Positions 1 through 8,566 of a stretch of 64,000 nt of DNA are shown here, in pieces (positions within the stretch are counted from its first letter, which is position 1; each line of letters begins with the position of its first letter). The translations under genes and the position numbers were made by a program. Origin of the DNA: [Mycobacterium] nativiensis (GTDB lineage: Bacteria > Actinomycetota > Actinomycetes > Mycobacteriales > Mycobacteriaceae); the NCBI RefSeq assembly GCF_020172685.1, contig NZ_CP083986.1, positions 3,805,168 to 3,869,167 of the forward strand, read 5' to 3'. The notes under the pieces were generated by a model. That model did not search any database. It saw only the letters and a list, made by a program, of their open reading frames with translations, and was not told the origin of the DNA.

Positions 1-1053
1 TTCTTCGATGATCTCCACGCGCTGGTCGAACGGAATGAACGCAGACTTCATCGCATTCACCGTGAATCGCTGCAGATCGGTCCAGCCGTAGCCGAATGTC
101 TCGGCGAGCACCAGCATCTCCTTGCTCATGGTGGTGTCGCTCATCAACCGGTTGTCGGTGTTGACCGTCACCCGCAGCCGGGCCCGGGCGAGCAGATCGA
201 ACGGGTGCTCGGCGATGCTGTCGACCGCACCGGTCTGCACATTGGAGCTCGGACACAATTCCAGCGGGACCCGCTTGTCGCGCAGGATCGCCGCCAGCCT
301 GCCCAGCCGCACCGTCCCGTCCTCGTCGACGGCGATGTCGTCGGTGATCCGTACCCCGTGCCCCAGCCGGTCGGCACCGCAGAACGCGATCGCCTCGTGG
401 ATGGACGGCAGCCCGAACGCCTCACCGGCGTGAATGGTGAAGCGGGCGTTGTGGTCTCGCATGTACTCGAAGGCGTCCAGGTGCCGGCTCGGCGGGTAGC
501 CCGCCTCCGCGCCGGCGATGTCGAAGCCGACCACGCCCTTGTCGCGGAACCGGATGGCCAGCTCGGCGATCTCGCGGGACAGCGCGGCGTGACGCATCGC
601 GGTGACCAGGCAGCGCACCGTGATCTCCCGGCCGGTCGCAGCGGCGGCGCGCTCCCCGTCGGCGAAACCCGCCAGCACCGCATCGGTCACCTCGTCGAAG
701 GACAGTCCACCCTCGATGTGCAGTTCCGGCGCGAAGCGCACCTCGGCGTAGACCACCGCGTCGGCGGCCAGATCCTCGACACACTCCCGGGCCACCCGGT
801 GCAGGGCCTCGGCGGTCTGCATCACCGCCACGGTATGGCTGAACGGCTCGAGGTAGCGCTCCAGCGAACCACTGTGCGAGCGGGTGCGAAACCAGGCCGC
901 CAGCTCCTCGGGGTCGGTCGCCGGCAGCCCGTCGTAGCCGACCTTCCCGGCGATGTCCACGACGGTGGCCGGACGCAGGCCGCCGTCCAGGTGGTCGTGC
1001 AACAGCGCTTTGGGGGCTTTTCGGATCGCCTGCAGATTCAGTGGTGTGCTCAT
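1..1053 (-). CDS. add: adenosine deaminase (3' end cut by window edge)
   Basis: Hydrolyses adenosine or deoxyadenosine to inosine plus ammonia in purine salvage. About 351 codons can be read before the window edge and the family is about 365 residues, so only a short C-terminus is missing. The N-terminal zinc motif HxH is at residues 19-21 (LLHDHLDGG). The catalytic segment HAGE, the LGHGVRI segment and the late zinc/substrate segment NTDNRLMS are all present. The last differs from the SLNTDDP of enterobacterial enzymes; as far as I recall mycobacterial homologues share it. The ATG overlaps the deoA stop as ATGA, so add is the last gene of a cdd-deoA-add salvage operon, the same order as in M. 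tuberculosis. Confidence 0.95.
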   Translation of the reverse strand, partial: MSTPLNLQAIRKAPKALLHDHLDGGLRPATVVDIAGKVGYDGLPATDPEELAAWFRTRSHSGSLERYLEPFSHTVAVMQTAEALHRVARECVEDLAADAVVYAEVRFAPELHIEGGLSFDEVTDAVLAGFADGERAAAATGREITVRCLVTAMRHAALSREIAELAIRFRDKGVVGFDIAGAEAGYPPSRHLDAFEYMRDHNARFTIHAGEAFGLPSIHEAIAFCGADRLGHGVRITDDIAVDEDGTVRLGRLAAILRDKRVPLELCPSSNVQTGAVDSIAEHPFDLLARARLRVTVNTDNRLMSDTTMSKEMLVLAETFGYGWTDLQRFTVNAMKSAFIPFDQRVEIIEE

Positions 1054-2372
1054 GCCTTCATTCCTGGGTCTCCGGCGATGATCAGCGGCCGCGGCACCAC
1101 CGGGGTGTCCGCGGCGCCGAGGATGCGATAGCCGCCGTCCAGCTCGGCGCACGCCGGCCCGAACCGCTCCGGTGTGTCGGTGTACAGCGTGAACAGCGCC
1201 TCTCCGGCGCGCACCGGGTCACCCGGCCGCCGATGTATCCGCACGCCGGCCCCGGCCTGCACACCCTCACCGGGGCGAGCCCGGCCCGCTCCCAGCCGCC
1301 ACGCCGTCATACCCACCGCCATCGCGTCGATTTCCCCCATTGTGCCGCCCCCAGGTGCGGTGACGGTCTCCGAACATGCCGCCACCGGCAGCGGCACCGC
1401 CAGGTCGCCGCCCTGCGCGGTGATCATCGCGGTGAACCGATCCATCGCGGTGCCGTCGGCCAGCGTGGCGGCCGGATCGCGCCGGTCCAGACCGGCCAGG
1501 GCGAGCATCTCGGCGGCCAGCGTCAGCGTCAGCTCCACCACATCGGCGGGGCCACCGCCGGCCAGCACCTCCAGCGCTTCGGCGACCTCGATGGCATTGC
1601 CGACGGTGGCCCCCAGCGGGGTGTTCATGTCGGTGAGCAGGGCACGAGTCGGCACGCCGTGCGCCGCACCGAGTTCTACCATCATGTCGGCCAATTCCCG
1701 GGCCTGCGCCGGGGATTTCATGAACGCGCCCGACCCCACCTTGACGTCCAACACCAGAGCTGCGGCGCCCTCGGCCAGCTTCTTGCTCATCACCGAGCTG
1801 GCGATCAGCGGCAGCGACTCCACGGTGGCGGTGATGTCCCGCAGCGCGTAGAGCTTGGCGTCGGCGGGCGCAAGGGCGCCGGCTGCGAAAATCGCCGCAC
1901 CGACGTCGGTCAATTGCTCACGCAGCCGTGCGGTCGACAGCGCCGCATCGAAGCCGGCGATCGACTCCAGCTTGTCCAGGGTGCCGCCGGTATGGCCGAG
2001 GCCGCGTCCAGAGGCCTGCGGCACCGCCGCGCCGCAGGCGGCGACGACGGCGACCAGCGGCAGCGTGATCTTGTCGCCCACCCCGCCGGTGGAGTGCTTG
2101 TCGACGGTGGGCACCGGGCGCCCGTCGCGACGCAGGTCGCCGAAGTCCATCCGCTCCCCCGAGGCGATCATCGCCGCGGTCCAGCGGGCGGTCTCGTGAG
2201 CGTCCATGCCGCGCAGGAAGATCGCCATCAGCAGCGCCGACATCTGCTCGTCGGCGAGGTGTCCGGCGGTATAGGACTCGATCAGCCAGTCGATGGCGCC
2301 GTCGGTCAGCCGGTGGCCGTCGCGTTTGACCGCGATCAGTGTCGGTGCGTCGAAGGTCTGGTTCACGCCCAT
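1050..2372 (-). CDS. deoA: thymidine phosphorylase
   Basis: Reversible phosphorolysis of thymidine to thymine and deoxyribose-1-phosphate in the cytosol. About 440 residues, the usual length for the family. The phosphate/pyrimidine-binding signature [10 protein letters not shown] is intact, followed by the glycine-rich [16 protein letters not shown] segment typical of the nucleoside phosphorylase/anthranilate phosphoribosyltransferase fold. Two starts are possible: ATG at 2372, inside the end of cdd, or GTG at 2366, overlapping the cdd stop. The ATG is given. Translationally coupled to cdd upstream and add downstream. Confidence 0.95.
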   Translation of the reverse strand: MGVNQTFDAPTLIAVKRDGHRLTDGAIDWLIESYTAGHLADEQMSALLMAIFLRGMDAHETARWTAAMIASGERMDFGDLRRDGRPVPTVDKHSTGGVGDKITLPLVAVVAACGAAVPQASGRGLGHTGGTLDKLESIAGFDAALSTARLREQLTDVGAAIFAAGALAPADAKLYALRDITATVESLPLIASSVMSKKLAEGAAALVLDVKVGSGAFMKSPAQARELADMMVELGAAHGVPTRALLTDMNTPLGATVGNAIEVAEALEVLAGGGPADVVELTLTLAAEMLALAGLDRRDPAATLADGTAMDRFTAMITAQGGDLAVPLPVAACSETVTAPGGGTMGEIDAMAVGMTAWRLGAGRARPGEGVQAGAGVRIHRRPGDPVRAGEALFTLYTDTPERFGPACAELDGGYRILGAADTPVVPRPLIIAGDPGMKA

Positions 2373-2764
2373 GCGTCGGGTCCGAAGGCATCCGGCAACA
2401 GTTCGCCGAGCGGCCTGGCGCCGGCCGGGTGGTCGATCAGGAGCTGCGTCCCCCCGTGTTCGAGCAGCACCTGGCGGCAACGGCCGCACGGCATCAGCAG
2501 CTTGCCGCCGGCATCGGTGCAAGACAGCGCCACCAGCCGACGGCTCTGCCCGGCCTCGGTTGCGTGCAAGACGCAGACCACCGCGCACTCGGCACAGAGG
2601 CCCAGGCCATATGAGACATTCTCCACATTGCAGCCGGTCACCACCCGACCGTCGTCGGTCAGCGCGGCGGCGCCGACCCGCAGCCCCGAATACGGCGCGT
2701 ACGCGTTGGCGGCTGCGGATATAGCCTTGCGCCGCAACGCATCCCACTCGATTTCGACGGCCAT
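2363..2764 (-). CDS. cdd: cytidine deaminase
   Basis: Zinc enzyme converting cytidine or deoxycytidine to uridine forms; 133 residues, typical of the small tetrameric class. The zinc and catalytic residues are visible in CAECA (Cys replaces the His of HAE, as in tetrameric enzymes) and PCGRC. The substrate-binding stretch CNVENVSYGLGLCAECA is intact. The ATG at 2764 gives the family-like N-terminus MAVEIEWDALRRKA; longer upstream readings have no similarity to the family. First gene of the cdd-deoA-add operon, divergent from sdhC. Confidence 0.95.
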   Translation of the reverse strand: MAVEIEWDALRRKAISAAANAYAPYSGLRVGAAALTDDGRVVTGCNVENVSYGLGLCAECAVVCVLHATEAGQSRRLVALSCTDAGGKLLMPCGRCRQVLLEHGGTQLLIDHPAGARPLGELLPDAFGPDAWA

Positions 2765-3001
2765 CTCAGCCGTCTCCGTTTCGATCTGAGCGCACCGAAT
2801 CACCCCATCAACCCGTCTGGCCGGCCGGAAATCAGGGTAACCGCAGGCCGTTGCTACTCGCCGGTAACTTCGACGTGGTCGTTTCGACCCTGTGATTGGG
2901 TTTAGAGTCCAAGCCGAGGTTATTGACAGATGGCGTTGCGTAGCGACCGTCAGCGCGGCAAATCCGGGCAAAACGGGTCACTACAGATATTGGAGGCGCT
3001 G
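2765..3001. promoter_or_regulatory. divergent promoter region between cdd and sdhC
   Basis: A 237-bp intergenic stretch that must hold promoters for the salvage operon (left) and the sdhCDAB operon (right). A TTGACA hexamer lies at 2923-2928 but has no convincing -10 at 16-18 bp. A strong GGAGG ribosome-binding site is at 2992-2996, five bases before the sdhC ATG. No operator could be identified by eye. Confidence 0.5.
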
Positions 3002-3427
3002 ATGACGGCGGATGCGACTGGTTTGCCGGGCACGCGGACAGACGCTCCGCGAAGCCGGCGGCAAAGTCTTTACAAGGGCGACCCCGGAATGTGGGCGTTC
3101 GCACTGCACCGGATCACCGGTGCGACCATCTTTTTCTTCCTGTTCGTGCATGTCCTCGACACGGCCCTGGTCCGGGTGAGCCCGCAGGCCTACACCGAGG
3201 TCATCGCGACCTACAAGACCCCGCTCGTGGGCCTGATGGAGCTGGGCCTGGTGGCCGCGGTGCTGTTCCACGGCCTCAACGGCGTCCGGCTGATCCTGAT
3301 CGACTTCTGGTGGCAGGGCTGCCGCTGGCAGCGCCAGATGCTGGTGGCGGTCGGCGCCATCTGGCTGGTCGTGATGGTCCCGGTGGTGGTTCGGATCGGA
3401 ATGCACATGGCGGAGCGATTCTTATGA
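3002..3427 (+). CDS. sdhC: succinate dehydrogenase cytochrome b556 subunit
   Basis: Membrane anchor subunit of succinate:quinone oxidoreductase. 141 residues with three hydrophobic segments (roughly 40-60, 75-95 and 110-130). The conserved N-terminal motif SLYKGDPGMWAFALHRITG carries the quinone-site Ser and Arg. The haem-ligand His candidates are in LFVHVLDT and LFHGLNGVR. The start at 3002 follows a GGAGG Shine-Dalgarno; a longer reading from 2930 is unlikely. First gene of sdhCDAB; overlaps sdhD as ATGA. Confidence 0.95.
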   Translation: MTADATGLPGTRTDAPRSRRQSLYKGDPGMWAFALHRITGATIFFFLFVHVLDTALVRVSPQAYTEVIATYKTPLVGLMELGLVAAVLFHGLNGVRLILIDFWWQGCRWQRQMLVAVGAIWLVVMVPVVVRIGMHMAERFL

Positions 3428-3897
3428 GCACACCTGACCTGCAACTTCAAGGCAGCAGAGGCCCGGTAGCCCCGGTGCGCGGCCTGGACCGTGACCGCCC
3501 GGCCAGCCTGGGCGACCCGCGTGCGCCGTTCCGGCACTCGGGGATGGCCAACTTCGAGAAGTACACCTGGCTGTTCATGCGGTTCTCCGGCGCCGTGCTC
3601 ATCTTCCTGGTGCTCGGCCACCTGTTCATCATGTTGATGTGGCAGGACGGCGTGTACCGGATCGACTTCAACTACGTGGCGGAGCGCTGGCGCTCGCCGT
3701 TCTGGCAGATCTGGGACCTGAGCCTGCTGTGGCTGGCCCAACTGCACGGCGGCAACGGCATGCGCACGATCATCGGCGACTACACCCGCAGCGGCCGTAG
3801 CCGGTTCTGGCTGATGAGCCTGCTGGCGGTGTCGATGATCTTCACGCTCGCACTGGGCAGCTACGTGCTGCTGAGCTTCGACGCGAACATTTCTTGA
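3424..3897 (+). CDS. sdhD: succinate dehydrogenase hydrophobic anchor subunit
   Basis: Second membrane anchor of complex II, 157 residues, with three predicted membrane helices and a hydrophilic N-terminus of about 40 residues. The segments GHLFIMLMWQDGVYRIDFNYVAERW and LHGGNGMRTIIGDY match actinobacterial SdhD; the first His is a likely haem ligand. The ATG overlaps the sdhC stop, so it is coupled. 32 bases separate it from the chosen sdhA start. Confidence 0.93.
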   Translation: MSTPDLQLQGSRGPVAPVRGLDRDRPASLGDPRAPFRHSGMANFEKYTWLFMRFSGAVLIFLVLGHLFIMLMWQDGVYRIDFNYVAERWRSPFWQIWDLSLLWLAQLHGGNGMRTIIGDYTRSGRSRFWLMSLLAVSMIFTLALGSYVLLSFDANIS

Positions 3898-3929
3898 CGG
3901 CAGATCTCCTACGAACGGGTGATATCGCG

Positions 3930-5684
3930 GTGATTCAGGAACATCGATACGACGTGGTGATCGTCGGCGCCGGCGGCGCCGGGATGCGCGCGGCCGTCGA
4001 GGCGGCGCCCCGGGCCCGCACGGCGGTGCTGACCAAGCTCTACCCCACACGCAGCCACACCGGCGCGGCCCAAGGCGGCATGTGCGCGGCGCTGGCCAAC
4101 GTCGAGGACGACAACTGGGAGTGGCACGCCTTCGACACCGTCAAGGGCGGCGACTACCTGGCCGACCAGGACGCGGTGGAGATCATGGCCAAAGAGGCCA
4201 TCGACGCGGTGCTGGACCTGGAGAACATGGGCATGCCGTTCTCCCGCACCCCGGAGGGCCGCATCGACCAGCGCCGGTTCGGCGGCCACACCCGCGACCA
4301 CGGCAAGGCCCCGGTGCGCCGCGCGTGCTACGCCGCCGACCGCACCGGCCACATGATCCTGCAGACGCTGTACCAGAACTGCGTCAAGCACGATGTGGAG
4401 TTCTTCAACGAGTTCTACGTGCTGGACCTGGCCCTCACCGAAACCCCATCGGGTCCGGTGGCCACCGGTGTGGTCGCCTACGAGCTGGCCACCGGCGACA
4501 TCCACGTCTTCCACGCCAAGGCGATCGTGTTGGCCACCGGCGGTTCGGGCCGGATGTACAAGACCACCTCCAACGCCCACACCCTCACCGGTGACGGCAT
4601 GGGCGTCGTCTTCCGCAAGGGACTTCCGCTGGAGGACATGGAGTTCCACCAGTTCCACCCGACCGGTCTGGCCGGGCTCGGCATTCTGATCTCGGAGGCC
4701 GTGCGTGGTGAGGGCGGCCGGCTGCTCAACGCCGACGGCGAGCGGTTCATGGAGCGCTACGCCCCGACGATCGTCGACCTGGCGCCCCGCGACATCGTGG
4801 CCCGCTCGATGGTGGTGGAGGTGCTCGAGGGCCGCGGCGCAGGGCCGAACAAGGACTACGTCTACCTCGATGTGCGCCACCTGGGCGAGAAGGTGCTCGA
4901 GGAGAAGCTGCCCGACATCACCGAGTTCGCCCGCACCTACCTGGGCGTGGACCCGGTCACCGAACTGGTGCCGGTGTACCCGACCTGCCACTACGTGATG
5001 GGCGGCATCCCGACCACGGTGACCGGACAGGTGTTGCGCGACAACACCGCTACCGTGCCGGGTCTGTATGCCGCCGGCGAGTGCGCCTGCGTGTCGGTGC
5101 ACGGCGCCAACCGGCTGGGCACCAACTCGCTGCTGGACATCAACGTGTTCGGCCGTCGGGCCGGTATCGCCGCAGCCGAGTACGCCGCCGCACATGACTT
5201 CGTCGAACTGCCGGAGAACCCGGCCGACACGGTGGTCAAGTGGGTCGCTGACATCTTGTCCGAGCACGGCAACGAGCGGGTCGCCGACATCCGCACCACC
5301 CTGCAGCAGTCGATGGACAACAACGCCGCGGTGTTCCGCACCGAGGAGACCCTCAAGCAGGCGTTGAGCGACATCCACCTGCTCAAGGAGCGTTACTCCC
5401 GGATCACCGTGCACGACAAGGGCAAACGCTTCAACTCCGACCTGCTGGAAGCCATCGAACTCGGTTTCCTGCTGGAGCTGGCCGAGGTCACCGTGCTGGG
5501 CGCGCTCAACCGCCAGGAATCCCGCGGCGGCCACGCGCGCGAGGACTACCCCAACCGCGACGACGTCAACTACATGCGCCACACCATGGCCTACAAGCAG
5601 GGCCCCGAACTGATCGCCGACATCCGGCTGGACTACAAGCCGGTGGTGCAGACCCGCTACGAACCGAAGGAACGGAAGTACTGA
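3930..5684 (+). CDS. sdhA: succinate dehydrogenase flavoprotein subunit
   Basis: Catalytic FAD subunit oxidising succinate to fumarate. 584 residues, the family length. FAD-binding VVIVGAGGAG is near the N-terminus; SHTGAAQGG carries the His for covalent flavin attachment. The active-site segments HPTG, RGEGG and the C-terminal GANRLGTNSLLD are intact. The GTG at 3930 is chosen because it gives the N-terminus VIQEHRYDVVIVGAGG expected for mycobacterial SdhA; a TTG at 3894 would add 12 residues. Overlaps sdhB by one base. Confidence 0.96.
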   Translation: MIQEHRYDVVIVGAGGAGMRAAVEAAPRARTAVLTKLYPTRSHTGAAQGGMCAALANVEDDNWEWHAFDTVKGGDYLADQDAVEIMAKEAIDAVLDLENMGMPFSRTPEGRIDQRRFGGHTRDHGKAPVRRACYAADRTGHMILQTLYQNCVKHDVEFFNEFYVLDLALTETPSGPVATGVVAYELATGDIHVFHAKAIVLATGGSGRMYKTTSNAHTLTGDGMGVVFRKGLPLEDMEFHQFHPTGLAGLGILISEAVRGEGGRLLNADGERFMERYAPTIVDLAPRDIVARSMVVEVLEGRGAGPNKDYVYLDVRHLGEKVLEEKLPDITEFARTYLGVDPVTELVPVYPTCHYVMGGIPTTVTGQVLRDNTATVPGLYAAGECACVSVHGANRLGTNSLLDINVFGRRAGIAAAEYAAAHDFVELPENPADTVVKWVADILSEHGNERVADIRTTLQQSMDNNAAVFRTEETLKQALSDIHLLKERYSRITVHDKGKRFNSDLLEAIELGFLLELAEVTVLGALNRQESRGGHAREDYPNRDDVNYMRHTMAYKQGPELIADIRLDYKPVVQTRYEPKERKY

Positions 5685-6550
5685 TGTCCGAAACTGGTTC
5701 AGCCTGCTGCTCGTCCGAGGGCGGATGCTGCTCGCCGGGTCCGTCGAGCACGGCGCCGGCCGCGCTGGTCGACGGCGCCCCTGCCGGTGACCCGCCGCTG
5801 CCCCCGGTACCCGAGGGCGCGCAGATGGTCACGCTCAAGATCGCCCGGTTCAACCCGGAGAACCCCGACCAGTACGCCGCCACCGACGGCTGGCAGAGCT
5901 TCCGGGTGCCGGCGCTGCCGAGCGACCGCCTGCTCAATCTGCTGATCTATGTCAAGAGCTACCTGGACGGCACGCTGACCTTCCGCCGGTCCTGCGCGCA
6001 CGGAGTGTGCGGCTCGGACGGGGTGCGGGTCAACGGCAACAACAAGCTGGCCTGCAAGCTGCTGATGCGCGACGTCCTGCCCAAGAAGCCGGGCAAGGAA
6101 GCGACCTTGACCATCGAGCCGATGCGCGGGCTGCCGGTGGAAAAAGATCTCGTGGTCGACATGGAACCGTTCATGGACGCCTACAAGGCGATCAAGCCGT
6201 ACCTGATCACCTCCGGCAATCACCCCACCCACGAGCACATCCAGAGCCAGCACGACCGGCACCGCTACGACGACACCACCAAGTGCATTCTGTGCGGCAT
6301 CTGCACCACCAGCTGCCCGGTGTACTGGAGCCAGGGTTCCTACTTCGGCCCGGCGGCGATCGTCAACGCCCACCGGTTCATCTTCGACTCGCGTGACGAG
6401 GGTGCGGCCGAGCGTCTGGACATCCTCAACGAGGTCGACGGGGTGTGGCGCTGCCGGACCACGTTCAACTGCACGGATGCCTGCCCTCGTGGCATCGAGA
6501 TCACCAAGGCGATTCAGGAGGTCAAGCGGGCGCTGATGTTCGCCCGCTGA
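5684..6550 (+). CDS. sdhB: succinate dehydrogenase iron-sulfur subunit
   Basis: Electron-transfer subunit with [2Fe-2S], [4Fe-4S] and [3Fe-4S] centres. Cluster motifs are visible as RRSCAHGVCGSDG, CILCGICTTSCP and CTDACPRG. It has 288 residues against about 263 in M. tuberculosis. The extra length is an N-terminal tail of about 40 residues with two Cys pairs (ACCSSEGGCCSP), not part of the conserved fold. Last gene of sdhCDAB; a long hairpin follows the stop. Confidence 0.95.
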   Translation: MSETGSACCSSEGGCCSPGPSSTAPAALVDGAPAGDPPLPPVPEGAQMVTLKIARFNPENPDQYAATDGWQSFRVPALPSDRLLNLLIYVKSYLDGTLTFRRSCAHGVCGSDGVRVNGNNKLACKLLMRDVLPKKPGKEATLTIEPMRGLPVEKDLVVDMEPFMDAYKAIKPYLITSGNHPTHEHIQSQHDRHRYDDTTKCILCGICTTSCPVYWSQGSYFGPAAIVNAHRFIFDSRDEGAAERLDILNEVDGVWRCRTTFNCTDACPRGIEITKAIQEVKRALMFAR

Positions 6551-6570
6551 TTTCCCGCCGCCATTTTGCG

Positions 6571-6628
6571 CGAGCAGTCGCGAAAGCCCCCATTTCAGCC
6601 CGGAATTGGGGGCTTTCGTGTCTGCTCG
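6571..6628 (+). terminator. long hairpin after sdhB, likely transcription end
   Basis: Inverted repeat with 22-base arms (6571-6592 and 6607-6628), 20 of 22 positions complementary, and a 14-base loop. There is no U-tract, as is common for mycobacterial terminators. The arm core (TCTGCTCG on the right arm) recurs as GTCTGCTCG at 7462-7470 downstream of the next gene, suggesting a reused intergenic motif. Confidence 0.7.
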
Positions 6629-6662
6629 CCACGTGGAGAACCGGACGTGATAGGACACAGGG

Positions 6663-7454
6663 ATGCATTGGTACACCGGCCACACCGGCTATGACACCGT
6701 CCTGACCGCTGCGTTCGCCTTCGCCGCGTTCGTGATCATCGGGGGTTTCTTCGGCCAGAGTTCCTACGGACGGTTCTCGTCGGCCAAGCTCGGCTTCAAC
6801 CTGAACCCGAAATTCGGCTGGTGGCTGATGGAGATTCCCGCCACCGTCGTATTCCTGGTCGCCTACCTGAGTGGGCCGGCACGATTCGAGCCGACGTCGC
6901 TGGTGCTGGCCGGTATCTGGGCCCTGCACTACTCCAACCGCGGCTGGTTCTTTCCGCTGGCGATCCGTCAGGTGCCCGGCAAGCGCAGCACGTTCAACAT
7001 CTCGGTGGTGGTGATGGGCATGCTCGTCACCTCGATGCACGGCTACCTCAACGGGGCGCTGTTCAGCCACGACTACTTCGGGCGCTACGGCACCGCCTGG
7101 TTGACCGACCCACGCTTCCTGGTGGGGCTGGCGATCTACCTGTGCGGATTCGCGCTGATCGTGAACTCCGAGTCGATCGTGCGCAACCTGCGTGACAAGA
7201 ACAATCCGGGCGCGACCGAGTACCGGATTCCGATCGGCGGTGGCTTCCGGTTCGTCACCAGCCCGGCCTACCTGGGCGAGATGATCGCCTGGACCGGTTT
7301 CGCCGTCTTGACCTGGGCACTGCCCGGGGTGGCGATCCTGCTGATCACCGCCGGCAACCTGATCCCCCGGGCCCTGCAGACCCACCGGTGGTACCGGGAG
7401 AAGTTCGTCGACTACCCCACCGACCGCAAGGCGCTGGTCCCCTTCGTGATCTGA
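6663..7454 (+). CDS. steroid 5-alpha-reductase-like membrane protein
   Basis: 263 residues with about six hydrophobic segments. The C-terminal half matches the 3-oxo-5-alpha-steroid 4-dehydrogenase family: HYSNRGWFFPLAIR, then IPIGGGFRFVTSPAYLGEMIAWTGFA, then the terminal RALQTHRWYREKFVDYP. In this family the conserved Arg/His/Tyr residues bind NADPH and the steroid enone. A role in steroid ring-A reduction is likely from family knowledge but the substrate is inferred. It stands alone between the sdh terminator and the SigJ-linked gene. Confidence 0.85.
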   Translation: MHWYTGHTGYDTVLTAAFAFAAFVIIGGFFGQSSYGRFSSAKLGFNLNPKFGWWLMEIPATVVFLVAYLSGPARFEPTSLVLAGIWALHYSNRGWFFPLAIRQVPGKRSTFNISVVVMGMLVTSMHGYLNGALFSHDYFGRYGTAWLTDPRFLVGLAIYLCGFALIVNSESIVRNLRDKNNPGATEYRIPIGGGFRFVTSPAYLGEMIAWTGFAVLTWALPGVAILLITAGNLIPRALQTHRWYREKFVDYPTDRKALVPFVI

Positions 7455-7468
7455 GGCCCGCGTCTGCT

Positions 7469-7495
7469 CGTCACACTTTCCCGGGCTGTCCCGTC
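7469..7495 (+). promoter_or_regulatory. predicted ECF41 (SigJ-type) promoter
   Basis: CGTCACA at 7469-7475, a 16-base spacer, then CGTC at 7492-7495, eight bases before the ATG at 7504. This differs by one base from the published ECF41 consensus TGTCACA-N16/17-CGTC. An ECF41-type sigma factor is encoded about 1 kb away and ECF41 factors typically control a neighbouring carboxymuconolactone decarboxylase, oxidoreductase or epimerase gene. Transcript would be leaderless or nearly so. Confidence 0.6.
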
Positions 7496-7503
7496 TAAGG
7501 GGT

Positions 7504-8100
7504 ATGACTACGAAACCTCGCATCGAACCGCTGCCCCCGAAGCGCACCAACATGCTGGTGCGCGCCATGTATCGCTACGCCAAGCGCCGCTTCGGTGAGG
7601 TCCCCGAGCCGTTCGCCGTCGCCGCGCATCATCCCCGGCTGCTGGTGGCCAATGCCGTGCACGAAGGCCTGCTGCAGTCCGCGTCGCGCAAACTGCCCGC
7701 CGGCCCACGGGATCTGGCGGTGTTCTGGACCGCCCGTACCGTCGGCTGCTCGTGGTGCGTGGACTTCGGGTCCATGCTGCAACGCCTGGAGGGCATCGAC
7801 ACCGACCGGCTGAAGCAGATCGACGACTACGCGACCTCCCCGCTCTACAGCGACGACGAACGGGCCGCGATCGCCTACGCCGACGCGATGACCACCAACC
7901 CGCATACCGTCACCGACGAGCAGGTCGCCGACCTGCGGGACCGATTCGGCGACGCCGGGGTGATCGAGCTGACCTACCAGATCGGCGTGGAGAACATGCG
8001 CTCCCGGATGTACGCCGCGCTCGGCATCACCGAGCAGGGCTTCAATTCCGGGGATGCCTGCCGGGTGCCCTGGCTCACCGAGGCCGATCAGCAGGGGTGA
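7504..8100 (+). CDS. carboxymuconolactone decarboxylase / AhpD-like protein
   Basis: 198 residues, all-helical CMD/AhpD superfamily. A redox-type CxxC motif is present in RTVGCSWCVDFGS, as in peroxidase-like members. The C-terminal TYQIGVENMRSRMYAALGI is also typical. Probable alkylhydroperoxidase-type antioxidant role, inferred from CxxC. It is the expected 'C' partner of an ECF41 sigma factor (the COE gene class) and has a matching promoter just upstream. Its 3' end overlaps the convergent PPOX gene by 26 bp. Confidence 0.88.
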   Translation: MTTKPRIEPLPPKRTNMLVRAMYRYAKRRFGEVPEPFAVAAHHPRLLVANAVHEGLLQSASRKLPAGPRDLAVFWTARTVGCSWCVDFGSMLQRLEGIDTDRLKQIDDYATSPLYSDDERAAIAYADAMTTNPHTVTDEQVADLRDRFGDAGVIELTYQIGVENMRSRMYAALGITEQGFNSGDACRVPWLTEADQQG

Positions 8101-8566
8101 TCTCCAGGTAGCTGATCGAGATCCCCACCGCCGCGCTGCCCTTGTCCAGGCTGCGCTCGAAGAGCCGCATCGGCAGGCTCCAGTTGCCGGCGATCACCCG
8201 CTCGGCGTGGGCGTGTTCGGACTCCGGCAGGATCCTGGCGACCCCCGCCACCGGCTGCCCCTTGGGTTTGCCACGCAGACCGCAGGGCACCACCACGACG
8301 TTCGGGTTGTTGCGGATTCGCTTGACCTTGCCGGTGGAGGGGTCGGTGCGCACATAGATCCGGCCGTCGGCGACACCGTGGTTGATCGGGCTGGGCATCG
8401 CCTCACCGGAGCGCTTGAACGTCACCAGCACGATCTGGCGGGCTGCGTCGAAGCCGGTGAAGTCTGTGCTGGTGGGGGCGCCGATGTCGAAGACAGCGCG
8501 GTCGCGCATCTTGTCCATGGCGCGAAACATCAACGCGCTCAGTCGCTCCGCGGCAGACATGCTCAT
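8075..8566 (-). CDS. PPOX-class (F420/FMN-binding) oxidoreductase
   Basis: 163 residues, split-barrel pyridoxamine-5'-phosphate-oxidase-like fold. Typical segments are VLVTFKRSGEAMPSPINHGVADGRIYVRT and GKVKRIRNNPNVVVVPCGLRGKPKG, resembling F420-binding mycobacterial members. The substrate is unknown. Coupled to the sigma factor gene (ATGA overlap), so made from the same transcript; overlaps the convergent CMD gene at its 3' end. Confidence 0.85.
   Translation of the reverse strand: MSMSAAERLSALMFRAMDKMRDRAVFDIGAPTSTDFTGFDAARQIVLVTFKRSGEAMPSPINHGVADGRIYVRTDPSTGKVKRIRNNPNVVVVPCGLRGKPKGQPVAGVARILPESEHAHAERVIAGNWSLPMRLFERSLDKGSAAVGISISYLEITPADRPR

Noticed and set aside
2923-2928. TTGACA as -35 box of the sdhC promoter
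   Set aside because: No acceptable -10 hexamer at 16-18 bp; isolated hexamers are expected by chance.
3894-3929. TTG start for sdhA 12 codons upstream
   Set aside because: The GTG at 3930 gives the conserved VIQEHRYDVVIVGAGG N-terminus; the extra residues have no family similarity.
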